From Anncaliia algerae PRA339 (lineage: Eukaryota > Microsporidia > Tubulinosematidae), in the NCBI GenBank assembly GCA_000385875.2, contig KK365133.1, positions 36,296 to 68,994 of the forward strand: a stretch of DNA of 32,699 nucleotides. The letters are read 5' to 3'. The number at the start of each line of letters is the position of its first letter. Positions within the stretch are counted from its first letter, which is position 1. The position numbers and the translations under genes were made by a program. Below, in pieces: positions 18,428-26,130 of the stretch. A model generated the notes under the pieces. It had not been told where the DNA came from. It saw nothing but the letters and a program-made list of their open reading frames with translations, and searched no databases.

Positions 18428-19730
18428 TATATTCTTGACCAATAATTTAAAATTAAATATATTAAGAAATCCTTAAATATTTTATGTATTTTAAAAATGT
18501 TTTTTAATGATAAAGTTTTATTTTATTTAAATATATTGGGTCAAAGATTTTTTTTCTGCCATTTCATATTGTAAGTTTTTTAATCTATGAATACCAACCA
18601 AACATTAAATATTTCTGGTGAACAAATTGAAGATTATTGCCAATTAAGATTAGCAAAATAAAAAACCTATTAAAATGTAATAAATTTTCCAAAAGTAAAA
18701 AAATATTTCAAACATTCTTAGTTATTAAGAAAATTATCATCAAATTTTTATTGTTAAAATACAGGGATTGTAAACCTAAATAAATTAGTTAAACAACTAA
18801 AATTTCACAATAATAGGTGATAAAACTTTCAATATAGTAAATAACAACTGCATTGTCTAGCACAAAAAAAGGCAGTGCAATATGCTTTAAAAAATCCTAG
18901 AAAAATGGTTAATATTTTTGCAAATTATTACAGAATACGCTGTAACAAAGCCATTATAAAGGAAGATGAATACAAGGTTGAATGCTGTAAATGCAGAAAA
19001 GATTGATTTGTTAATGGTGTATTAATTTGGGATATGGTTGAAGAAAGTTTAAGAAGAAGAATAATTTTACGCCATAATTTTAATTTCTAACAAAAAATAT
19101 TTACAATATTTTAAATTTTTATATCCAAAAAATTTTATAATTTGTATTGACAGTTTTAAAAGCTATTAACAATTGAAAGACTGCTTTTTATAACATAAAA
19201 GTGAAAAGATTTATATTTATTTATATATAAAAGCAATTGAATCATATTTGGCTGTTATTAGAATTAAAATTCCTTATCAGCATAACACTGTATTCAGAGC
19301 TCCACATTATTTAACAAAGCATATCTTAAAAAATGGAGAAGGTTGTCTGTTAATAATCATACCAACAGATAGTTTAGGTTAAGTCAATTAATTACATTCT
19401 CATTTTATTTAAATCTTTTAAATTTAATTGGTTAATTTTGGGGTGAAAAATAAATATTTTTAGATGGCAGAACAAATCTAAATCCTTATTCTTGATGGAA
19501 TACGAAATGAATTTTTCTATTGATAAATATTATTCATCTTATTTTTAAATGTTTAAAATAATAATTTATTCAATTTTAAATTTTCCTGTTAAAATATTAA
19601 AATTTAAAAGGAAAAAAATATTTTAATTAAAATTTTAATTTGTGCAAAAGCGATTCAATTTATCAAAGATTATGCTTGATAAAATTTGATATAAAAAGGA
19701 GAAAATAAATAGAAAAAATTAACCCAGCCA
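18428..19730. other. Intergenic region with coding-like fragments
   Basis: No intact gene. Three short frames look like decayed coding sequence. At 18587-18661 is MNTNQTLNISGEQIEDYCQL. Near 18870-19010 is a piece containing NYYRIRCNKAIIKEDEYKVE followed by CCKCRKD, with a Cys pattern like a zinc finger. Near 19230-19380 is a piece with NTVFRAPHYLTKHILKNGEG. They may come from one old gene or transposon, but no family was recognised. Confidence 0.4.
19723..19725 (+). promoter_or_regulatory. CCC start-associated motif
   Basis: CCC lies 5 nt before the ATG at 19731, inside AACCCAGCCAATG, and supports that start. Confidence 0.5.
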
Positions 19731-20468
19731 ATGAATATATTCATAGATTTAATAAAAGAAAAAATAAGAAATTCATTTGAAAAGCTATTTGTAATATATG
19801 AAATAGAAGCAACAATGATAAACGTATTCTATGGAGTAATGTTATTTTTAAGCCTATTTGTTTGCTTCGTAGGAATCAGATTATTTAAGCTTTCTTCATG
19901 CATAATTATATTTTTTATGTATGCATTAAATGTTGCAAAAATATTTGCTTCTAAAAATAAAATCCCTGAAAAAACTCATTATTGCATAAGATTTCACAAA
20001 TATCTGTACAAATACGCATTAGATGAACCAAAGATATTTTGGGCATGTATTATTGTTGTTGTTTTAATTCTGTTTATTTTAATTGGATTGCTAAAAAGAA
20101 TGGCTGCCTTAATAGCCTCTGCACTCTTCACTTTGGCTTTTATAGATAGAGAAGATGTGCAGAATTTAATTGGTGATTCAAAGGATAATCCTTGGATATA
20201 TTTATTAATATCACTCTCTACATTTTTGGTGATTGGTTTTATTTTGAATCTTTTTTTAAAGGTAGGATTCAGCATATTTTTCTCAGCAGTTGGTTCATTA
20301 ATTTCATGCGCTGCAATATTTGCTCTTTATATTTCTATATGTGTAGAATTAGGAATAGATTACTTTACATACAGTGATCAATTTTATTTTGATGTATTAA
20401 TTTATAGCACTTTTGCATTCTTCTTTATTATGGGCTTTATCATACAAATTAGTAGCCTTAAGAAATAG
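19731..20468 (+). CDS. Multi-pass membrane protein (TMEM198/DUF4203-like)
   Basis: This 245-residue protein has an N-terminal soluble or amphipathic segment (1-28) and about seven hydrophobic helices. They include VFYGVMLFLSLFVCFVGIRLF, CIIIFFMYALNV, FWACIIVVVLILFILIGLL, AALIASALFTLAF, IYLLISLSTFLVIGFIL, VGSLISCAAIFALYIS and STFAFFFIMGFIIQI. The spacing, and the opening YGxxLFxxxxxxxFxGxRLFK, resemble the TM7S3/TMEM198-type (DUF4203) domain. That assignment rests on pattern and is tentative. Function is unknown; it is possibly in the endomembrane system or plasma membrane. It starts at an ATG with a CCC motif 5 nt upstream and converges with the HP1 gene, 177 nt apart. Confidence 0.7.
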   Translation: MNIFIDLIKEKIRNSFEKLFVIYEIEATMINVFYGVMLFLSLFVCFVGIRLFKLSSCIIIFFMYALNVAKIFASKNKIPEKTHYCIRFHKYLYKYALDEPKIFWACIIVVVLILFILIGLLKRMAALIASALFTLAFIDREDVQNLIGDSKDNPWIYLLISLSTFLVIGFILNLFLKVGFSIFFSAVGSLISCAAIFALYISICVELGIDYFTYSDQFYFDVLIYSTFAFFFIMGFIIQISSLKK

Positions 20469-20645
20469 TTTTATTATTTTATCATATTTTATGAATTAAC
20501 TTTTAATAAATCACCAATTATTTTATTTAATTTAAATATTTATTAAAAGATTTATTAAATATTTTTCTTTATTTAAATATTATATTTTATTAAACAAAAT
20601 AATATTTTAATTAAATAAAAAATATAAAATTTAAACATCATTTAT

Positions 20646-21119
20646 TTAACTGCTATCATTTTCTTGTTCATTCTCATCACTATGAAATGATAAGTTATCT
20701 TCGTAATAGTAAATAACTTTTAAAGGAAATAATTTGTGAGCCTCTTCTCTGCTGAATACACCAGTAGATCCGTCTAAATATTCCACTTGAAAGAATAATA
20801 ATCCTTCTTTCTGATAAACACTCTTAACTAACTTAACTTTATCATTTATATCTTTAATCTCATATTCAGTCTCTGAAACCACTTCTTTTTTTATAGGTTT
20901 CTTTTTGGATGGTGTGGGTGCTTTTTTCTCAACCTTCTTATTCTTCTTCTTATTTTCAAATTGTTGTATTAAATCTTTACAAAATACGTCTTTGGCATAT
21001 TCCCAAGTGTTGTGTTCATGGTCATATCCCTCCCATTTTATGTAGTATTGTTTTTTACCCATGTAATCTCTTGAATCCAATATTTCTTCTACATTGTACA
21101 CATCCTCTTTCTTTGCCAT
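20646..21119 (-). CDS. HP1-like protein, chromo plus chromoshadow domains
   Basis: This is a 157-residue heterochromatin protein of the HP1/Swi6 family. The chromodomain spans about residues 6-57 (VYNVEEILDSRDYMGKKQYY, then IKWEGYDHEHNTWEYAKDVF). The three aromatic-cage residues that bind methylated H3K9 are present as Y8, W29 and Y32. A Lys-rich hinge (57-80) follows. A chromoshadow-like domain (about 87-147) ends in VIYYYEDNLSFH, matching the family's VISFYEERLTWH dimer-interface segment. The acidic tail is NEQENDSS. It is slightly shorter than animal HP1. The CCC motif lies 5 nt before the ATG. It implies that H3K9-type silencing is retained, which matters in a transposon-rich genome. The target modification is inferred. 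Confidence 0.88.
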   Translation of the reverse strand: MAKKEDVYNVEEILDSRDYMGKKQYYIKWEGYDHEHNTWEYAKDVFCKDLIQQFENKKKNKKVEKKAPTPSKKKPIKKEVVSETEYEIKDINDKVKLVKSVYQKEGLLFFQVEYLDGSTGVFSREEAHKLFPLKVIYYYEDNLSFHSDENEQENDSS

Positions 21120-21124
21120 TTTTA

Positions 21125-21127
21125 GGG
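21125..21127 (-). promoter_or_regulatory. CCC start-associated motif of the HP1 gene
   Basis: On the minus strand TTACCC, TAAAA, then ATG. Confidence 0.5.
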
Positions 21128-21327
21128 TAAAAATATTTCCTTTAAGTTAATTAGCATGAGGTAAATATTTTATTTTTTAAATCTAAATTTGTAATAAAAA
21201 TAAAAATATTATAAATTAAATCATAAAAAATATTTTTTAAAAAATATAAAATAACAATGATTTATTCATGTGTTTATGAAATGTAAGATTTTTGAAGTTT
21301 TGACTTGTAATTTCTATATTTAATATT

Positions 21328-22722
21328 CTAAGTATTCTTTCTCTCAATAATAATCTTTGTTTCAGTTTTAATAGCTTCAACTTTATCTTTGTCTTTAACT
21401 CTTGATGCAAGAAACAAAGAACCAATAAAAATTACTCCCATTCCTAAGGCAAAGCCATAGAACTGATTGTAGGAGAAATACTCAAAATCAGAAAAGAATA
21501 TTCCTGCATTTATCATAGACAAAATAGTCCACATTGCATGAAATACGGGCAATGTAAGTAAAGCATCATAGTGCCTGAGAGCCCGATTAAGCCAATATAT
21601 TTGCCAAAAGGTAAACGTAACGAGAAGAATAAAAAATAAATATGTCACTGAAAACACAAACTGATTATCTCCAGACAGGGTTTTTTCCACCATCTCTCCA
21701 AAACTTTTTGCAAATAGAGAGGTAAATGCTGCTACGGAAGCAGAAATTCCAACATAAAATGTCAGCATAAAATATTTTAGCATTAAACTAGTGTCTTCAT
21801 AAAAAACATTTTCTTTTTTTAAGAAACTAAAGGTATCATCTGGAAATGACCAATCAGAATTTATTTCTACAAATTTAACTACTAAATATAAAATTAATAT
21901 GAAAAGAAACAAAGTTGTGAACCAAAGAATATTTTGATTGGTTGTATACATCTTTAGTAATTCACAAAGAGAATACACTTTATTAGATCTTCCTGAATTG
22001 GCCATAATGATTGAAGAGCCACCTAGTACACAAATAATTGAGAAAAAATCTTTATATGTAAATACCTCCTCATTAATTAAAGGGGCAAATATTGAATTAG
22101 CAATTAAACCGAATGCAGAAAGTGATGCTAGCAATGATTGATTTCCGTAGATGTATGCTGCAAAAGACAGTATTTTTCCTAATGTGTAAAGTATTGCTCC
22201 AAAATAAAGTGTATTTGAATTAACTCCAAAGATATTTATTTTAGGATAAATGTAAGATCTCTTTTGTAAATTTATACCAATGTTAATACACAAATTACCT
22301 GAAATGGAAAGTATTACACCATATATCCAATCATTTAGATTACCAGATTTACATTTAAATGTACCATTTTCATCCATTAAACATCCTTGTTTAGCATTAC
22401 AACCATTTAGCAAATTAGGCCTATGAGGTAAGCACTCTCTGTTTTCAGGTACTGGTCTACAGCAATATTTAGATGTTATCTGAATTACACCTATCCTATC
22501 ACATTCACTCTCTGCACGACATTTAGCAGTGCATGCAAGAGGTCCATAGTAGAAGTAAGATGCACAATCACTAGGTTTTGTGCAATTGTCTCCAGGACCT
22601 AGTAATTTTTGACACAATCCATCAACACAATATAATGAATGAATATCTGGTCTATTCTTTGACCAACAATCACTGTCTACTGCACATTCTTTAGCAATTA
22701 TAGTTAATAAATATATTATCAT
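21328..22722 (-). CDS. NIPA-like magnesium transporter with Cys-rich ectodomain
   Basis: This 464-residue protein has a short hydrophobic N terminus (MIIYLLTIIA) that probably acts as a signal peptide. A cysteine-rich lumenal or extracellular region (residues 13-124) contains 15 cysteines. The membrane part (about 130-440) has nine helices and NIPA/DUF803 features: IYGVILSISGNLCINIGINLQK, LASLSAFGLIANSIFAPLI and DFFSIICVLGGSSIIM. The C-terminal part is QIYWLNRALRHYDALLTLPVFHAMWTILSMINAGIFF, close to the family's LNxALxxFxxxxVxPxYYVxFTxxxIxxSxIxFxE block. NIPA proteins transport Mg2+ in other eukaryotes; transport here is inferred. The appended Cys-rich domain is absent from ordinary NIPA proteins. 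Tail KTETKIIIERKNT is cytosolic. The start is the first ATG. Confidence 0.88.
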   Translation of the reverse strand: MIIYLLTIIAKECAVDSDCWSKNRPDIHSLYCVDGLCQKLLGPGDNCTKPSDCASYFYYGPLACTAKCRAESECDRIGVIQITSKYCCRPVPENRECLPHRPNLLNGCNAKQGCLMDENGTFKCKSGNLNDWIYGVILSISGNLCINIGINLQKRSYIYPKINIFGVNSNTLYFGAILYTLGKILSFAAYIYGNQSLLASLSAFGLIANSIFAPLINEEVFTYKDFFSIICVLGGSSIIMANSGRSNKVYSLCELLKMYTTNQNILWFTTLFLFILILYLVVKFVEINSDWSFPDDTFSFLKKENVFYEDTSLMLKYFMLTFYVGISASVAAFTSLFAKSFGEMVEKTLSGDNQFVFSVTYLFFILLVTFTFWQIYWLNRALRHYDALLTLPVFHAMWTILSMINAGIFFSDFEYFSYNQFYGFALGMGVIFIGSLFLASRVKDKDKVEAIKTETKIIIERKNT

Positions 22723-22856
22723 TGTTTTGTTGTTTTAAAATTTTTTTAAAAAGGTAAATTTCTATGAGTTGATGTATTCTTTTTCTATTTATTTTTTTTT
22801 ATGTTTTATTTGGGTATTTAATATTTTAGAATTCAGGATTAAACATAATTAATATT

Positions 22857-23010
22857 GGTACCTAAAAGGGGGTAGTGTTTTTTTTAAACTATCCCCTAAA
22901 AATGGAAATTAAAAAAACAAGTTAAATATGAAATAAGAAATAAACAAAAACAAATTTTAAATTAAGAAAAAAAACAAGATTATATATAATAAGTATTTGA
23001 ATAAACTATA
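22857..23010 (+). repeat. Left long terminal inverted repeat, second Merlin element
   Basis: Collinear with the reverse complement of 23945-24097, with small indels and point differences. GTTTTTTTTAAACTATCCCC on this side corresponds to a diverged run on the other. Confidence 0.85.
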
Positions 23011-23165
23011 TTAATATGCTTGTAATAAGAAAAAGTATAGGAAAATAACTAGTTATACATAAAGGATATAATCAATGAATATTTTTTAGGGCCACTTCTT
23101 GATTTTTAAAACTAAAAACTATAATGAATTAAAATTAAAACCTATAAATGATTATAATATAACAA

Positions 23166-23950
23166 GATGTACAAGAATTGAAAGAAGAATTAAATGAAAT
23201 AATTACAAGTAAACAATATTTTTGCAAAAAATGTCATTTTAAATGTGTTTGGAAGAGCAAAAAAAAGTATTTACTAATTTATAGTCAGAAAGCATGTGCA
23301 TTAAAGCAAAGTAAAATTAGGGGTACTCTATTTTTTCGATAAAAGCTTAAAATTGATAAATTACTTGATATAATTGTTTATTTTACTTATGGATTATCAA
23401 TTAAAAATATTAGTTTAATGTCGGGGAGCCGAAGACAGTGATTTCAAAAATTTTAAAAAGTAAATAAATTAGTGGTAGAAGACTATTATTAAAATTATTC
23501 TTTTATTGTTGGTGAAAATATAACCGTCGAAATAGACGAAAAAGGCTTTGCAAGAGGAAATTCGACCGAAAACACCGTATTGAAGGAGTCTGGGTGTTTG
23601 GTATGGCAGAGAGAACGCCCAAAAAAATACTTTTATGACCGCTAAGAAATGAGATGAGAAAATTTAATTACTGCTATTAAATACCATGCGAAAAAGGGAT
23701 CTATTATTTACTCAGATTGTTGGAGAGCCTATGACAATATAGGAAGTGAATCTTATATACATATGACTGTATATCACATCAACCTATATATTAATTATGA
23801 TAATGGAGTGCATACCAATACGATTGAGGTAATTGGTCTTCAATTAAAAGGACAATTCCAGAATCTCATCGAAGACTCTCTTTAAATTATATGTATTTAG
23901 TTAAATACACGGTTAAAAGAAAGGAAGAAGGTTATTTACAATTTAGTTTA
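23166..23950 (+). pseudogene. ISXO2/Merlin-type transposase pseudogene (second lineage)
   Basis: A zinc-ribbon start (KQYFCKKCHFKC near 23210-23250) is followed by FTYGLSIKNISLM and the catalytic core. VEIDEKGFARGN (near 23526) has the first Asp. A frameshifted block then reads KFDRKHRIEGVWVFGMAERT in another frame. KKGSIIYSDCWRAYDNIG (near 23690-23745) has the second Asp, and DNGVHTNTIEVI (near 23800) the Glu. In-frame stops and at least two frameshifts disrupt it. The HTNTIE and EGVWVFG motifs are typical of the classical ISXO2 domain, whereas the other lineage in this window has VNTQGVESF instead. So this is a separate Merlin family, now inactive. Confidence 0.85.
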
Positions 23951-24097
23951 TTTAAATACTTATTATAATCTTGTCTTTTTTTTCTTAATTTTAAGTTTGT
24001 TTTTATTTATTACTTATTTCATACTTAACTTGTTTTGTTAATTTTCCATTTTTAGGGTTTACTTTTTTTAAAAAACACTATCCCTCTTTTAGGTACC
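23945..24097 (-). repeat. Right long terminal inverted repeat, second Merlin element
   Basis: Inverted partner of 22857-23010. It starts within or just after the 3' end of the broken transposase frame. Confidence 0.85.
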
Positions 24098-24541
24098 AAT
24101 ATTAATTACATTAGCCCATCTAACTCATATATTTTATCTACTTATTTAAGAATATTTTTTAAATATTTTGATATTTTCCCTCCTTTTTTCCTTTCAATTT
24201 TGCCCGCTGTCAAAAAATCGAATTTCAACCAAATATTATTATTGATGATGAACAAAAATTATTAAAATGGTATTTATGGTTTCTAATGATAAAAGGAAAT
24301 TGATTGAGAATGTATAAGAACTAGAATATTGTTTTAATGAATTTCTTATTTCATTTTTTTTAATTAACATGTCTAAAATCATCTGCACAAGCAAATCATA
24401 GGTGTTTACCAAAAGGGTTATATTTTTAGATTATTTAAAATTTTAAAGATTAAAATTCAGCCTCAATAATTTATAAATTATCTTTAAATTAAATCATTTA
24501 TTGTATAATTTAAATAATATTTTCAAATTCTTATTAAACTC
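24098..24541. other. AT-rich spacer, no gene seen
   Basis: No ORF, RNA gene or transposase similarity recognised. It holds the upstream region of the gene at 24542. Confidence 0.5.
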
Positions 24542-24790
24542 ATGGGAAATAAGAAAAATGAAGAGTTTAAGAGAGAAAAAAAGTATTTAGTAAAAATTAA
24601 GAAAACCAAAAGAATAAAATCATCCTTACCATCTGTAATTACACAATGGAAAAACAAAAGAGGATATCTCATATCATTAGAGAAAAGACTATCAGCTCTG
24701 CAGGATGAAGATTTAGAAGTAAATATTGAAGCATTTAAAAAATTTAATGAGGAGTTAGAAAAATTAGATGAAAAATATAGAGATTTATAA
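24542..24790 (+). CDS. Small basic coiled-coil protein, 82 residues
   Basis: The family is not recognised. The N-terminal about 30 residues are very basic (NKKNEEFKREKKYLVKIKKT). The remainder is predicted helical and acidic, with a likely short coiled coil (EKRLSALQDEDLEVNIEAFKKFNEELEKLDEKYRDL). A basic N terminus plus helical C terminus suggests binding to nucleic acid or to a complex, but no function can be named. The frame is intact and less AT-rich than its flanks, and the ATG is preceded by an A/T-rich leader without a CCC. It converges with the small gene at 24961-25131. Confidence 0.6.
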   Translation: MGNKKNEEFKREKKYLVKIKKTKRIKSSLPSVITQWKNKRGYLISLEKRLSALQDEDLEVNIEAFKKFNEELEKLDEKYRDL

Positions 24791-24960
24791 TTAATTTTTA
24801 TAAAATATAATATTTAAATGATTTAATTCTAAAATATTAATTAAATTAAGCATTGAATAAAAATAATTGTTTCAATCAATGCATATTTAGTGAGCATTAA
24901 ATAAATCATCATTCTATAAAAGTTTGATGAAAAAATATTGTAGTTTATACTTCATTTTAT

Positions 24961-25131
24961 TCATAGACTATTTTTAGTTATATCTCCCATAGACATAGAC
25001 ACTTCTTGTGCTGTCTTTTCTAATTCATTTAGCATAGCCTCAAGATCATTGATATGTTCCTCTAAAACTACTAGTCTTTTCTTAGTTTTCTCATATAAAG
25101 TATCTAAACCTTCTTCTTCCATGTTGCTCAT
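24961..25131 (-). CDS. Short coiled-coil protein, 56 residues
   Basis: Small gene on the minus strand. It begins MSNMEEEGLDTLYEKTKKRL, continues with a heptad-like helical stretch (VVLEEHINDLEAMLNELEKT) and ends SMGDITKNSL before TGA. Support for a real gene: the ATG directly abuts a CCC motif (TATCCCATG, as at 28245), the local composition is distinctly less AT-rich than the flanks, and the frame is clean from start to stop. The size and single helical segment recall small subunits of kinetochore or tubulin-related complexes, but no family match can be claimed. It is divergent from the coiled-coil gene at 25300, sharing a 168-nt promoter region. Confidence 0.65.
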   Translation of the reverse strand: MSNMEEEGLDTLYEKTKKRLVVLEEHINDLEAMLNELEKTAQEVSMSMGDITKNSL

Positions 25132-25134
25132 GGG
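25132..25134 (-). promoter_or_regulatory. CCC start-associated motif of the 56-residue gene
   Basis: On the minus strand TTTATCCC immediately followed by ATG (0-nt spacer). Confidence 0.55.
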
Positions 25135-25299
25135 ATAAATTAATTTACTAATAAATTAATTTATTATTGGTTCATTCACAAAATAATAAAATAAGAATTA
25201 GGCATAGGAAACATAAAAATTAAATTTATAAAATATTAGAATTAAATTTATAATTGGTTTAATTTTTTAAAATAATAAAATACAAAATATCCTTAAAAA

Positions 25300-26130
25300 A
25301 TGGAGAAGGAAAATTTTGATACAATAGAGACAGATTTACAAATAGCTAAGCAACAATTCTCAGAAGCAAAATATATTATTTATGAGACAGGATCATTTAA
25401 TGTATTTTTAGAGAGACTTAGTAAAAATCAATTTAAGGATCCCAAAATTTCTATAATTAACAAAGAAGCTAAGGAAAAGTTAGTAGAAGTAAAGAATACT
25501 TCTAGGAAATATGATGAAGAGATTAAAGCAATGAGTGTTGCACTTTACAATGAATGTGAAGAAATTAAGGAATTAGAAGAGAAAGAAAATTCATTGGAGA
25601 AGGAAATAAATGATTTACAGATTAAGAATTTAGAAATTGAACAAAGAGAGAGTGCAAATCTAGAAATAATTGACTTACAGGAGAAATTAAAAGAATCAGA
25701 AAAAGAAAGAGAAATGTTATTGCAAGAGATAAGAATGAAGAGGGATGAACTAGAAAGATATAATTGTATTGCTCTCCAAGAAAAAGCAGAATCTTTGATA
25801 GAAAAGAAAGAATCTCTTTTAGAACAAGAGAGAGAAATACAGAAGGATAAAAATGATTTAGAAGATTTGTATTCCTGGTATAAGAATGGATTTGAATTGA
25901 TTGAGAAATTATTTGGTTATAAGTATGAGGGTTGCAAGGTAGAAAGTAGTAATACATTTGTTAATTTATCATTAAATGATAAATCAATACAATTAGTATT
26001 GGAAGAAGGAGTACTTAAGGATATTAAGTCAGAAGAATATGATTGGGTAAAAATATTAAAGGAAATATCCATCAAAATGAATGATCCAAGGATATTTTTA
26101 TTAGAATATAAAAAGTATTTTAATAAATAA
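25300..26130 (+). CDS. Long coiled-coil protein with C-terminal globular domain, kinetochore-like
   Basis: This 276-residue protein has helical N-terminal residues (1-60), a long charged coiled coil (about 75-190, rich in E, K and L heptads) and a compact C-terminal domain (about 192-276). The domain starts LYSWYKNGFELIEKLFGYKY, continues with beta-rich NTFVNLSLNDKSIQLVLEEG, and ends in a helix. Coiled coil plus a small alpha/beta (RWD-like) end is the plan of kinetochore proteins such as Spc7/KNL1, Spc25 and Spc24. The IEKLFGYKYEGCKVE...IQLVLEEG pattern fits that fold best, but identity is not proven; another microtubule or SMC-associated coiled-coil protein is possible. It is complete, with its start at the first ATG. 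Confidence 0.6.
   Translation: MEKENFDTIETDLQIAKQQFSEAKYIIYETGSFNVFLERLSKNQFKDPKISIINKEAKEKLVEVKNTSRKYDEEIKAMSVALYNECEEIKELEEKENSLEKEINDLQIKNLEIEQRESANLEIIDLQEKLKESEKEREMLLQEIRMKRDELERYNCIALQEKAESLIEKKESLLEQEREIQKDKNDLEDLYSWYKNGFELIEKLFGYKYEGCKVESSNTFVNLSLNDKSIQLVLEEGVLKDIKSEEYDWVKILKEISIKMNDPRIFLLEYKKYFNK

Larger units (their letters stand above)
22857..24097 (+). mobile_element. Second Merlin-type element with long inverted repeats
   Basis: This is a 1,241-bp element bounded by inverted repeats of about 150 bp (22857-23010 and 23945-24097). Both begin GGTACCTAAAAG and share blocks such as CCTAAAAATGGAAA, AACAAGTTAA and AAGATTATA-TAATAAGTATTT. Flanks show AATATT on both sides (22851-22856 and 24098-24103). 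Because this word is its own reverse complement, the target duplication cannot be separated from the repeat, and a clean 8-bp duplication is not evident. The inside holds a broken ISXO2-type transposase on the plus strand. Terminal sequences and transposase differ clearly from the lineage at 15504-16717. Confidence 0.85.

Noticed and set aside
21237-21425. 62-residue minus-strand frame overlapping the 3' end of the NIPA-like gene
   Set aside because: Out-of-frame shadow of the NIPA C-terminal coding region running into AT-rich DNA.
22851-24103. AATATT on both sides as target-site duplication of the second Merlin element
   Set aside because: The word is self-complementary and continuous with the inverted repeats, so it cannot be told from repeat sequence. 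Merlin usually duplicates 8-9 bp, and no such direct repeat is seen.
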